Below, one piece after another: positions 16,667 to 24,946 of a stretch of 64,000 nt of DNA. Position 1 is the stretch's first letter, and the number at the start of each line of letters is the position of its first letter. Under the pieces are notes generated by a model. It saw nothing but the letters and a program-made list of their open reading frames with translations, did not search any database and was not told the origin of the DNA. This DNA is from Rhodoligotrophos appendicifer (GTDB lineage: Bacteria > Pseudomonadota > Alphaproteobacteria > Rhizobiales > Im1): positions 186,001 through 250,000 of the forward strand of contig NZ_VHKL01000002.1 of assembly GCF_007474605.1 (NCBI RefSeq). Direction: 5' to 3'. A program made the translations under genes and the position numbers.

Positions 16667-18718
16667 ATGACCATCGCCCATATCCTCATCGACAATCCTC
16701 CCGTCAACAGCCTCGGCCGCACGACGCGCGCCGCCATCGTGGCGCAGCTCGAGGCGGCGGAGCGCGATCCTGCCGTCGCGGCGATCGTCATCCAGGGAAA
16801 GGGCGGCCGCTTTTCCGCGGGAGCCGACATTCGCGAGTTCAACGATATCGGGTCGGTGTCGGAGCTGCATCTCACCGACGTCATCGCCCGCATCGAGGCC
16901 TGCCCCAAGCCGGTCATCGCCGCCGTCGAGGGCATCGCGCTTGGCGGTGGGCTCGAGCTGGCGCTGGGCTGCCATTACCGGGTGGCCGCCGCCAGTGCGA
17001 AAGTTGCCCTGCCGGAGATCACTCTGGGCATCCTGCCCGGGGCCGGTGGCACGCAGCGTCTGCCCCGCGCCATCGATTTCGCGGCAGCGATCGAGGTGAT
17101 GACCGGCGGCAAGATGGTGCCAGCCACGGATAAGCGCCTTGCCGGTCTGTTCGACGAGGTGACCGAAGGGGATGTGAAGGATGCGGCCTTCGCCCTGGCC
17201 CAAACACTGATTGCGGGAGGAGCTGAGCCGCGCCGCCTGCGCGATGTCAAAGTCGACGCCGCGACGGCCGAGCCGGCGCTCAAGGCCGCTCGCGAGAAAC
17301 TTCTGCCCGGCAACCGGGTGCCCGCCCTGGAGGCCATCCTCGACTGCCTCGACGACGCCATCCACAAGCCGTTCGACGCGGCGATCGCGGAAGAGCGTCG
17401 GCGCTTCAATGTCGTCGTCAACACGCCGGCGTCGCGTGCCTTGCGGCATGCCTTCTTCGCCGAGCGGGAGGTGGCCAAGGTGCCGGGCATCACGGCGGCC
17501 ACACCCACGGCGACCATCGACCACGTGACCATCATCGGCGCAGGGACCATGGGCCGCGGGATCGGTCTCGCCTGTCTCGATGCGGGCTTGTCTCTGACCT
17601 TGGTGGATGCCGATGCCGCAGCCCTGGAGCGTGGACTGGAGGCCGTTCGCAAGCATTATGCTGGTCTGGTCGAGAAGGGCCGGATCAAGCCGGCGGCTGC
17701 AGAGGAGCGCCTGGGCAAGCTGTCGGGCTCGACGGATCTTGCGGCGGCGGCACGCGTGCCGGGCCTCATCATCGAGGCCGTGTTCGAAAATATGGAGGTG
17801 AAGCAGTCGGTGCTCCGGGCGCTGGATGAGGCCGCACCCCAGGAGACGATCCTCGCCACCAACACCTCCACCCTGGATGTCGACGCGCTCGCCAGCGCCA
17901 CCCGGCGTGCCGACAGGGTCGTGGGGATGCATTTCTTCAGTCCTGCCAACATCATGCGGCTGGTCGAAGTGGTCCGCGGCAAGGCGACCAGCGATGAGAC
18001 CCTGGCGACGGCCATGAAGGTCACCGCGCGTCTGGGCAAGATCGGCGTGGTGGCGGGCGTCTGCGACGGTTTCATCGGCAACCGCATGGTGGAGGAATAT
18101 CTCCGGCAAGCCTATTTCCTGCTGGACGAAGGCGCGCTTCCCCATGAGGTCGACGGGGCGCTGGAGCGCTGGGGCATGGCCATGGGGCCGCTGCGGATGA
18201 TGGATCTCGCCGGCAACGACATCGGCTGGGCGATCCGCAAGCGCCGCGCCGTCGAGCAGCCGGACCGGCCCTATTCGGCGATCCCCGATCTCCTGTGCGA
18301 GCAGGGGCGCTTCGGGCAGAAGACGGGCAAGGGCTTCTATCGATATGAGGGCCGCACCCCGGTGAACGATCCCGAAGTCGAGGAGATGATCGTCAAGCAT
18401 TCGGCCGATATCGGGCTGACACGCCGGTCCATCGGAGAAGACGAGATCGTCGAGCGCTGCCTCTATGCCCTGATCAATGAGGGTGCCCAGGTCCTGGAAG
18501 ACGGGATCGCCTTGCGGGCCAGCGACATCGACGTGGTCTATCTCTCCGGCTATGGCTTTCCCCGCTTCCGGGGCGGGCCCATGCATTATGCCAATGAGAT
18601 CGGGCTCGAGACCGTGGTTGCCGCCATGGAGCGCTATGCGAAGGGCAATCACGGCGCGTTCTGGACACCGGCGCCCCTGCTCGCCACGCTGGCGGCCTCG
18701 GGTGGAAAATTCGTCTGA
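16667..18718 (+). CDS. FadB/FadJ-like enoyl-CoA hydratase - 3-hydroxyacyl-CoA dehydrogenase fusion
   Basis: 683 residues. Residues 1 to about 200 are a crotonase domain (FSAGADIREF, GGGLELALGCH, LPEITLGILPGAGGTQRLPR, with the catalytic Glu retained). From about 285 a 3-hydroxyacyl-CoA dehydrogenase NAD domain begins (IIGAGTMGRGIG), with the catalytic His in GMHFFSPAN and a C-terminal dimer domain. This performs hydration and NAD-dependent oxidation in beta-oxidation. It is the third step of the predicted pathway after the kinase/dehydrogenase pair. It starts 12 bp after the previous stop, and a GTG-less clean ATG is used. Confidence 0.92.
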   Translation: MTIAHILIDNPPVNSLGRTTRAAIVAQLEAAERDPAVAAIVIQGKGGRFSAGADIREFNDIGSVSELHLTDVIARIEACPKPVIAAVEGIALGGGLELALGCHYRVAAASAKVALPEITLGILPGAGGTQRLPRAIDFAAAIEVMTGGKMVPATDKRLAGLFDEVTEGDVKDAAFALAQTLIAGGAEPRRLRDVKVDAATAEPALKAAREKLLPGNRVPALEAILDCLDDAIHKPFDAAIAEERRRFNVVVNTPASRALRHAFFAEREVAKVPGITAATPTATIDHVTIIGAGTMGRGIGLACLDAGLSLTLVDADAAALERGLEAVRKHYAGLVEKGRIKPAAAEERLGKLSGSTDLAAAARVPGLIIEAVFENMEVKQSVLRALDEAAPQETILATNTSTLDVDALASATRRADRVVGMHFFSPANIMRLVEVVRGKATSDETLATAMKVTARLGKIGVVAGVCDGFIGNRMVEEYLRQAYFLLDEGALPHEVDGALERWGMAMGPLRMMDLAGNDIGWAIRKRRAVEQPDRPYSAIPDLLCEQGRFGQKTGKGFYRYEGRTPVNDPEVEEMIVKHSADIGLTRRSIGEDEIVERCLYALINEGAQVLEDGIALRASDIDVVYLSGYGFPRFRGGPMHYANEIGLETVVAAMERYAKGNHGAFWTPAPLLATLAASGGKFV

Positions 18719-18729
18719 AAGGGAGTTCC

Positions 18730-20523
18730 ATGAGCGCGACCGCCCATTTCCTCTCGCGCCGTGACCTCGACTTCCTGCTCTATGAGGTGCTCGACGTCGA
18801 GCGCCTCACCGAGCGGGAGCGTTTTGCCGAGCATTCGCGCGAGACTTTCGATGCGGCCCTCGATCTTTCGGAGCAGCTGGCGGCGGATTTGTTCCGCCCC
18901 CACAACAAGCTGTCGGACCAGAACGAGCCGCGGTTCGAGAATGGTCGCGTCGTGATGATTCCGGAGGTCAAGACGGCGGTGGATGCCTTCGCCGCAGCAG
19001 GCCTCCTGGCTGCCACCCATGACGCCGAAATCGGCGGCATGCAGCTGCCGATGACGATCGCACAGGCCTGCTTCGCCTGCTTCGATGCCGCGAACATCGC
19101 CACTGCGGCCTATACGATGCTGACCATCGCCAATGCCAATCTGCTGCGCGTGCATGGCAGCGAGGAGCAGCGGCGGCTCTATCTCGAACCCTTGCTGCAG
19201 GGGCGCTTTCTCGGCACGATGTGCCTGTCGGAGACGCAAGCCGGCTCTTCGCTCGCCGACATCCGCACCATGGCGGATCCGCTGCCCGACGGCACCTATT
19301 CGATCACCGGCTCAAAGATGTGGATCTCAGCCGGCGAGCACGATCTCTCCGAGAACATCATCCATCTGGTCCTGGCGCGGCTGCGTGGCGCACCGGCCGG
19401 CGCTAAGGGGATTTCGCTGTTCGTCGTGCCGAAGCGGCTGGTGGAGCCGGATGGCCGTGTCGGAGCCCCGAACAACGTCGCCCTGGCTGGTCTTAACCAC
19501 AAGATGGGCTATCGCGGCACGACCAATTGCGTGCTCAATTTCGGCGAATCCGGCACGACGGTGGGGACGCTGGTGGGCGAGCCCCATCAGGGGCTGGCCT
19601 ATATGTTCCAGATGATGAACGAGGCGCGCATCGCCATCGGGCGCGGGGCCACGATGCTCGGCTATACCGGCTATCTCGCCAGCCTCGATTATGCGCGCAG
19701 CCGGCACCAGGGGCGGTCGGCCTCAGCCAAGGACCCCTCGCGGCCGCCGGTCGCCATCATCGAGCATGCCGATGTCCGGCGGATGCTCCTGGCTCAGAAA
19801 GCCTATGTGGAAGGGGCGCTGGGCCTCATCCTGATCTGCGCACAATTGGTGGACGAAGCGGCCACCGCCGAGGACGAGGAGACGCGGGCGCGTGCCCATC
19901 TCCTGCTGGACGTGCTGACGCCGGTCGCCAAGTCGTGGCCGTCCAAATACGGGCCCATCGCCAATGATCTCGCGATCCAGGTGCATGGGGGCTACGGCTA
20001 TACCCGCGAATTCGACGTGGAGCAGTTCTATCGCGACAATCGCCTCAATCCGATTCACGAGGGCACCAACGGAATACAGGCGCTGGATCTCCTGGGCCGC
20101 AAGGTGATGATGCAAGAGGGACAGGCGTTCTCCGCGACGGTCGAGGCCATGCGGGAGACCGTGGAGCTGGCCGAAGTCTCCGATGATGCCGACTGCCGGG
20201 CCTGGGGGGAAAGCCTCGCTGCGGCACTGGACGATCTCGTCCAGACGACGGCCGTGCTTAGGGCGGAAGCCAACCACGAACGGCGGCTCGCCAATGCGTC
20301 GCTCTATCTCGACGCCTTCGGGCATACGGTCATCGCCTGGGTCTGGCTGCGCCAGGCGCTCACGGCTGCGCGGCCGGGGCAGAGCGAGGATCCATTCTAT
20401 GCGGGGAAGCGGCAGGCCTGCTGCTATTTCTTCGCTTGGGAACTGCCCACCATCGCACCCTTTCACCATCTGTTGCGTGGTCTCGATCCTACGCCGCTCG
20501 AGATGCAAGACGCCTGGTTCTGA
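18730..20523 (+). CDS. Acyl-CoA dehydrogenase, long DmdC/FadE-like form
   Basis: 597 residues, longer than short-chain acyl-CoA dehydrogenases and matching the group with an extra C-terminal domain (3-methylmercaptopropionyl-CoA dehydrogenase DmdC and relatives). Seen: CLSETQAGSSLADI, the flavin region GSKMWISAGEHD, YEHG-like PIHEGTNGIQALDLLGRK near residue 450, and the C-terminal extension with AFGHTVIAWVWLRQA. The Glu of HEGTNGIQ is the expected catalytic base. It is the last gene of the 12008 transcription unit, with GGGAG before the ATG. The actual acyl substrate is unknown. Confidence 0.88.
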   Translation: MSATAHFLSRRDLDFLLYEVLDVERLTERERFAEHSRETFDAALDLSEQLAADLFRPHNKLSDQNEPRFENGRVVMIPEVKTAVDAFAAAGLLAATHDAEIGGMQLPMTIAQACFACFDAANIATAAYTMLTIANANLLRVHGSEEQRRLYLEPLLQGRFLGTMCLSETQAGSSLADIRTMADPLPDGTYSITGSKMWISAGEHDLSENIIHLVLARLRGAPAGAKGISLFVVPKRLVEPDGRVGAPNNVALAGLNHKMGYRGTTNCVLNFGESGTTVGTLVGEPHQGLAYMFQMMNEARIAIGRGATMLGYTGYLASLDYARSRHQGRSASAKDPSRPPVAIIEHADVRRMLLAQKAYVEGALGLILICAQLVDEAATAEDEETRARAHLLLDVLTPVAKSWPSKYGPIANDLAIQVHGGYGYTREFDVEQFYRDNRLNPIHEGTNGIQALDLLGRKVMMQEGQAFSATVEAMRETVELAEVSDDADCRAWGESLAAALDDLVQTTAVLRAEANHERRLANASLYLDAFGHTVIAWVWLRQALTAARPGQSEDPFYAGKRQACCYFFAWELPTIAPFHHLLRGLDPTPLEMQDAWF

Positions 20524-20587
20524 CGCTCTGAGGCCGGGGATGCAAGAGGCGCAAACGGTCTTGCGTCGCACCGCGTTTGCGATAAGA

Positions 20588-20606
20588 TTGACCTGTTGTC
20601 CGACAA
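20588..20606 (+). promoter_or_regulatory. Candidate operator, copy 2 of the 19-bp element
   Basis: TTGACCTGTTGTCCGACAA. It contains a perfect palindrome, TTGTC-C-GACAA (20596-20606). It lies 47 bp before the CoA-ligase start and matches 11938-11956 at 17 of 19 positions. Its position rules out the TTG at 20596 as the ligase start. Confidence 0.6.
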
Positions 20607-20652
20607 GCGGCAACGGGGTGGAACCATCATCACCCCGCTCTCAGACGCAGAG

Positions 20653-22062
20653 ATGAACTGTATGAGCTCAACACCGTCGGCCATCCTCGCAGGTTTGACC
20701 GCGCTGTCGCGCGCAGAGCTGGAGGCCCTGCAACTCGCCAAGCTGCAGCGGCAGCTGGCGCGCGTCTATGCGCGCAACGGTTTCTACCGCGACCGGTTCG
20801 ATGCAGCCAAGGTGCGGCCGGAGCAGATCCGCTCGGTCGCCGAGTTTCGCGATCGCATCCCGACCATGGCGAAGGCGGATTGCCTGGCCGACCAGCAGGA
20901 GCATCCTCCCTTCGGCCGCCGCGTGGGCGTGCCCCGCGAGGACGTCGTGCTCATGAACCTGACGGGCGGAACCTCCGGTCAAGGCCAGGAGGTGTTCGGG
21001 CGCACCAATCACGACATCGCCATGCAGGGACATTTTCATTACCTGCCCTGGTATCTCGCCGGCTTGCGGCGTGGGGATTCGGCCTTGAACTGCGTGCCGG
21101 CCGGAGGGCTCACCACCGGCGGCTGGGGACCGACCGAAGGCTTTCGCGTGGCCGGCGTCACCAGCTATGCGGTGGGCGGCACCATGAGCACGGATGCCAA
21201 GATCGACCTCATGCGGCGATTCAGGGACTTCCACTTCATCTATGCCTCGACCAGCTATCTGCACACTCTGACGGAAGCCTTCCGGCGCAAGGGCCTCAGC
21301 CCCGCGGAGGAATTTCCGATGCTGCGCACCCTCTACATCGCGGCGGAAAGCTATCCGGTCGAGTGGGCCCAGCGGGTCGAAGCCTTCTGGGGTGCGAAGC
21401 TGCATGAAGGCTATGGCAGCACACAGGCGGCCGGCTTTTCGGCCGGAACCTGCGAACATGGCGCCATCCAGGGAGACAGACGCGGGGTCATGCACTTCTT
21501 CGAATGGCACAATCTCGTGGAAGTGGTGAACCCGGAGACCATGGAACTCGTCGGCCCCGGCGAGGAAGGCGAGATCGTGCTGACCAATCTCGACATCATC
21601 GGCTCTCCGGTCATTCGCTTCCGGACCGGGGACAAGGGCCGCTATGTGTCACCCGGCGCGGGACCCAGCGGGCGGCCCTGGATCGGAGTGGAGGCCGGGA
21701 CCATCGGCCGGATCGACGACATGATGAAGATCCGGGGAAACAACATGTGGCCGAGCGCAGTCGACGGTGTCGTGTTCCGCTGCGACAAAGTTTGGGAATA
21801 TGCCGGACGCGTCTATACCAGCATGCAGGGGAAGACCTGCGTGGAACTCAGGCTCGCCTTCAAGGCCGATGCCGCCTTCTCCGGCGACAGCGAGCGACAG
21901 GCCCTGCTGAAGACCATCGGTGCAGAGCTGAAACAGACCACCAACATCAATATGGACCTCGTCGTCGTCGACCGAGAGGACCTGCCCAGCTACGAGTATA
22001 AGAGCCGCCGCTGGAAAGACGAGCGGGCGGAAGGGTTCCGCAGCGGAGCCGTGAACCAATGA
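20653..22062 (+). CDS. Phenylacetate-CoA-ligase-like (PaaK-type) acyl-CoA synthetase
   Basis: 469 residues from ATG 20653 (or ATG 20662). The adenylation P-loop NLTGGTSGQGQEVF, the GYGST motif and the region FRTGDKGRYVSPG followed by GRIDDMMKIRGNNMWP place it in the PaaK family of ATP-dependent, AMP-forming CoA ligases. These activate aryl or short acyl acids as CoA thioesters. It is transcribed from its own promoter with the same 19-bp element as the 12008 operon, so it most likely activates the acid that operon degrades. Its stop overlaps the next ORF by four bases. Confidence 0.87.
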   Translation: MNCMSSTPSAILAGLTALSRAELEALQLAKLQRQLARVYARNGFYRDRFDAAKVRPEQIRSVAEFRDRIPTMAKADCLADQQEHPPFGRRVGVPREDVVLMNLTGGTSGQGQEVFGRTNHDIAMQGHFHYLPWYLAGLRRGDSALNCVPAGGLTTGGWGPTEGFRVAGVTSYAVGGTMSTDAKIDLMRRFRDFHFIYASTSYLHTLTEAFRRKGLSPAEEFPMLRTLYIAAESYPVEWAQRVEAFWGAKLHEGYGSTQAAGFSAGTCEHGAIQGDRRGVMHFFEWHNLVEVVNPETMELVGPGEEGEIVLTNLDIIGSPVIRFRTGDKGRYVSPGAGPSGRPWIGVEAGTIGRIDDMMKIRGNNMWPSAVDGVVFRCDKVWEYAGRVYTSMQGKTCVELRLAFKADAAFSGDSERQALLKTIGAELKQTTNINMDLVVVDREDLPSYEYKSRRWKDERAEGFRSGAVNQ

Positions 22063-22259
22063 GCAAAATGCCAGCATCTCTTGCCGAACAACAGGATCTG
22101 GTGGCGCGCATCGCCGCCCTCATCGTCGAGTTGGAGGAAAAGGCCGATCCGTTCATCGCGGGACATTGCCTGCATCTGCGCGAGCGGGCGGAGGTCATCG
22201 GCGAGATCCTGGAGACGGACGCAGCATCAGTTGCGGCTTTCCGCTCCACACCCGTCTGA
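22059..22259 (+). CDS. Small hypothetical protein coupled to the CoA ligase
   Basis: 66 residues, not recognised. The ATG overlaps the ligase stop (ATGA), so it is translationally coupled and probably real. The sequence is predicted largely helical (LVARIAALIVELEEKADPFI, then HLRERAEVIGEILETD), with a single Cys (GHCLHL). No signal peptide or membrane segment is seen. A helper subunit of the ligase is possible but unproven. Confidence 0.55.
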   Translation: MSKMPASLAEQQDLVARIAALIVELEEKADPFIAGHCLHLRERAEVIGEILETDAASVAAFRSTPV

Positions 22260-22334
22260 CGGATCCACATTCGGTCCAGAGCCGAACCATCGCTCAAGGT
22301 TAAGCGTTATGCTCCTATAGACCGGAGGATAAAC

Positions 22335-22610
22335 ATGCTGAGCGACGCTGCACGTCTCTACAACACGATCAGTGCCCTGCACGCAGCCCTTGTGGATGCG
22401 GGAATGAAAGGCGAGTTCGAATTGCGGCTCAGCCCCGAAGACGGTGCCGAGCTCGAGCACATGGTCATGTCGAGCACCGGCGGACCGATCTATCGTGGCG
22501 AGGTCATCGAAGCCCATGATGTGAGCTCCGGACGGCGCGCCATGACGATGTCGGGCATCATGGTCAGCTGGGATGCGGCGGCCGCCGCCGACATGGAACG
22601 CACAGCCTAG
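22335..22610 (+). CDS. Small hypothetical protein
   Basis: 91 residues, not recognised. It has a good ribosome site (GGAGG, seven bases before the ATG at 22335) and coding-like composition: an N-terminal helix (LYNTISALHAALVDAGMKGE), a strand-rich middle and MTMSGIMVSWD near the end. It lies 75 bp after the coupled small ORF and is convergent with the mutarotase gene, overlapping it by four bases. No function inferred. Confidence 0.6.
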   Translation: MLSDAARLYNTISALHAALVDAGMKGEFELRLSPEDGAELEHMVMSSTGGPIYRGEVIEAHDVSSGRRAMTMSGIMVSWDAAAAADMERTA

Positions 22611-23485
22611 ATCTCAACCCACCAGGAGAACTCCGTGCTTTGACCCGGCGGGAGGTGCACCAGTCCCGGCTTTTGGAGAAAGGGTCCGTCCCAGCCCACC
22701 GGGCTCGCCGTGCCGTGCCAGGGCTCGATGCAGAGAAAGGGCGCACCCGTCGGCTTTGACCATATTCCGAGGTCGACGAAGCCGCGCCAGGAGACCTGCA
22801 CCTCCCTGACCGTCGCTCCTGCCGGATCAAGGGCGGAAAACCGTGCCGATCGGCTTTGAACCGTAGGCAGGACGATCGCATCGTCCCGAAAGAGTTCCGG
22901 TGAGAGCGGTAGCGTCAATCCATCGAAGGGGAGCGGCTTGGGGGGGCCGATCAGTCCGCCGTCGACGGATCGGGCGGGACCCGGCTCCCGCTTCGCGAAG
23001 GTGAGACGGTGCGCTTCCTTGGCAATGCCGGCGACCAGAGGCCAGCGGAAGGCCGGGTGCGCGCCGATGGAAAAAGGCAGCGCTTCGTCCCCCGGGTTCG
23101 TCACCTGCATGGTGACCGTGAGACGAGCGTCGCTGACGTCGTGGGTCACATCCAAGCAAAATGGAAAGGGATACTGGGCCTGCGTCGCCTGATTATCGCA
23201 GAGGCGAAGCGACGCCCTTGTCGCGGAGCGATCGGTCCACTCAAAACGGCTGTCACGGGCAAAACCATGCTGGCTCATGGAGTATGTCCTGCCGCCATGG
23301 TGCAGGGTGTCGTCGGCAAGACGTCCAACGATGGGAAACAGCACGGGCGAGTGACGCGGCCATTCGGGGCCGGCCTGCCAAAGCAGTTCTTCGTCGCCGC
23401 CCTTCCTGAGGCTGATCAGTTCGGCGCCGAGGGATTTTATGGTGGCCGTGATCCCCGAGCCGCGAATGATATGCGTTTCGCTCAA
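22607..23485 (-). CDS. Aldose 1-epimerase (galactose mutarotase-like) family protein
   Basis: 292 residues from TTG 23485, which has AGGAGA six bases upstream. The YeaD/GalM beta-sandwich pattern is present: SPVLFPIVGRLADDT, SQHGFARDS (His of the HGFAR motif), FSIGAHPAF (active-site His region) and a C-terminal CIEPWHGTASP. This matches the LACX-like subgroup of aldose epimerases, which interconvert alpha and beta sugar anomers. No sugar operon adjoins it. An upstream in-frame TTG at 23509 is less well supported. Active-site residues look complete. Confidence 0.85.
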   Translation of the reverse strand: MSETHIIRGSGITATIKSLGAELISLRKGGDEELLWQAGPEWPRHSPVLFPIVGRLADDTLHHGGRTYSMSQHGFARDSRFEWTDRSATRASLRLCDNQATQAQYPFPFCLDVTHDVSDARLTVTMQVTNPGDEALPFSIGAHPAFRWPLVAGIAKEAHRLTFAKREPGPARSVDGGLIGPPKPLPFDGLTLPLSPELFRDDAIVLPTVQSRSARFSALDPAGATVREVQVSWRGFVDLGIWSKPTGAPFLCIEPWHGTASPVGWDGPFLQKPGLVHLPPGQSTEFSWWVEI

Positions 23486-23566
23486 TCTTGATCTCCTGCT
23501 GCGACTCAATGGACGGCAGACTGGAGCAGCGGTCTGCGTTGTGCAAGCGCAGGCCGGCTGATCCGC

Positions 23567-24091
23567 TCACGCGCGCAGCCGTTTGTAGAAGAAGGTCGTA
23601 TCGGCGAGGATTCCTTCCGGGCGATAGGCATGACCCGGCACGCGGCCCCATTCTATCCAGCCACACCGGCGATACAGGGCCTCTCCCGCGCTGCCGGTCT
23701 CCGTGTCGAGCAGCAGGAGCGTGCGGCCGGCGGAGAGAGCAGCCGCCTCGGCGGCCTCCAGCAACTTGCGCCCCACTCCTCGCCGACGCGCCGAGGAAAG
23801 CACAAGCATCTTGCCGATTTCCGCCCGGTGCGAGCCGTTCGGCTGGGGCGCCAAAATCAGCATCACCGTTCCCAGCAATCGATCGCCGCATTCCGCCACG
23901 AGCAGGTGCTTTTCTCCGGTCGCCAAGCCCGCGAGCTGAGCCCGCCAGAACAGGTTGCCCTGTTCACGGGTGAAGCTCGCCAGGAAGTTCACAGAGGCCC
24001 CGTCGGCCACGGCATCCGCGAGGATCAGTCCCAGCTCTTCCAGACGAGCCTCCGCCTCGACAGCGGAGAGACTGCGGATATTGACGGATGC
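23567..24091 (-). CDS. GNAT-family N-acetyltransferase
   Basis: 174 residues. The acetyl-CoA binding motif A is visible as EIGKMLVLSSARRRGVGRKL (R-x-x-G-x-G/A type). It is preceded by a strand with LLGTVMLILA and followed by GEALYRRCGWIEWGRVPGHA and FFYKRL, the usual C-terminal pattern. It transfers an acetyl group from acetyl-CoA to an amine; the substrate cannot be told. ATG 24091 is chosen because the fold begins there; the frame is open to 24157 without conserved sequence. It lies 81 bp upstream of, and reads toward, the mutarotase gene. Confidence 0.82.
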   Translation of the reverse strand, partial: ASVNIRSLSAVEAEARLEELGLILADAVADGASVNFLASFTREQGNLFWRAQLAGLATGEKHLLVAECGDRLLGTVMLILAPQPNGSHRAEIGKMLVLSSARRRGVGRKLLEAAEAAALSAGRTLLLLDTETGSAGEALYRRCGWIEWGRVPGHAYRPEGILADTTFFYKRLRA

Positions 24092-24234
24092 CATGTCAGA
24101 CCCCGGGATGAGCACGATACCGACCCCTATTCTGATTGCGCCGAGGTCGGGTGGCAATCTCGCTTCTGTGGGGTGGGTGTCGCCGAGGCGCTTTTTTACA
24201 TCTGGGTTATAGATGCGGGGAGCAGGGTGGCACG

Positions 24235-24261
24235 CCTCACCTGGTGAGGGTCGCCCTCACC
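24235..24261. repeat. Alternating inverted repeat able to form two exclusive hairpins
   Basis: CCTCACC (24235-24241), GGTGAGGG (24243-24250) and CCCTCACC (24254-24261). The middle copy can pair with either flank. It sits between the stop of the secreted-protein gene (24323) and the GNAT start (24091) and may end the former's transcript. No T tract follows. The rest of the 230-bp gap shows nothing else I can support. Confidence 0.35.
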
Positions 24262-24322
24262 GGCCTCGTCGCCAGCTGTGGCATGACAGAGGGAAAGCGC
24301 GTGACCGGCCCCTCTCCCATGA

Positions 24323-24706
24323 TCAGTTGGCCGCCGCCCTCACACGCTTCTGCGTGTCGAAGATGATGCGGTCATACTGGCGCATCTGATTGGCATCGAG
24401 CACCTTCGAGACCGCCTGGCGTTCTCTGCGCTGAATCGCCTGCAGGTGACCAGCGATCTGCATCAGCTTATCCATCCGTGGCTTCGCTGCAGGGTTGATG
24501 TTGTTCTGGCGCAGCAAGGCCAGCAGTTCCGCCTCACTTTTATTGGTGATGGCGCGGAGCTTGCTCCGCTGGGCGCTGGTGACATCGAGCTTCGATATCA
24601 CGTTCGAACTGTAAAAGGACTGCGCCACTGCAGGCGTCCCCATAGCGCCGCCCAGGGCGAGCGAACCCGCCACGATCACAGTGCTCAGCAGACGTTTGGA
24701 CAGCAT
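24323..24706 (-). CDS. Small secreted protein, possibly Spy/LTXXQ-like
   Basis: 127 residues with a clear Sec signal peptide (MLSKRLLSTVIVAGSLALGG, cleavage near AVAQ, about residues 26-29). The mature part is helical and charged (LDVTSAQRSKLRAITNKSEA, RRERQAVSKVLDANQMRQYD), recalling the L-T-x-x-Q repeats of Spy/CpxP-type periplasmic proteins: 'LDVTSAQ' and 'LDANQ'. The resemblance is weak, so a periplasmic chaperone or stress role is only a suggestion. The ribosome site is ideal (AAGGAGG). Confidence 0.7.
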   Translation of the reverse strand: MLSKRLLSTVIVAGSLALGGAMGTPAVAQSFYSSNVISKLDVTSAQRSKLRAITNKSEAELLALLRQNNINPAAKPRMDKLMQIAGHLQAIQRRERQAVSKVLDANQMRQYDRIIFDTQKRVRAAAN

Positions 24707-24946
24707 AAGTTCCTCCTTGATGGATCCGTCGACAGCAAACCGCCCATAGTCCGCGGTACATAATGCTTCATCTTCCGCCCGCCAACTGCGCGTCCTGACG
24801 CGCCCCTGAGTTGCAGATCACCACCCCCTCCGTCCCGCTTGCGAGGGACCGACCCCGCCCGCTCGCGAGGGTTTGATGGAAGCGGGGCGGAACCAAGCAT
24901 CCTTTCAATGGCTTCGCCGTGACATACATCAATGCGGAGACCAGGA

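Noticed and set aside
16004-18652. An 882-codon minus-strand open frame
   Set aside because: Lies opposite the FadB-like fusion and acyl-CoA dehydrogenase, which are complete and well conserved. The antisense product has a random, His/Arg-rich composition.
20596-20652. TTG at 20596 as the start of the CoA ligase
   Set aside because: This codon falls inside the repeated 19-bp operator-like element and the encoded residues are unconserved; ATG 20653 or 20662 fits better.
24181-24200. Intrinsic terminator around CGCCGAGGCG-CTTTTTT
   Set aside because: The stem would be four pairs with a two-base loop and no plus-strand gene ends there, so the T run alone is not enough.
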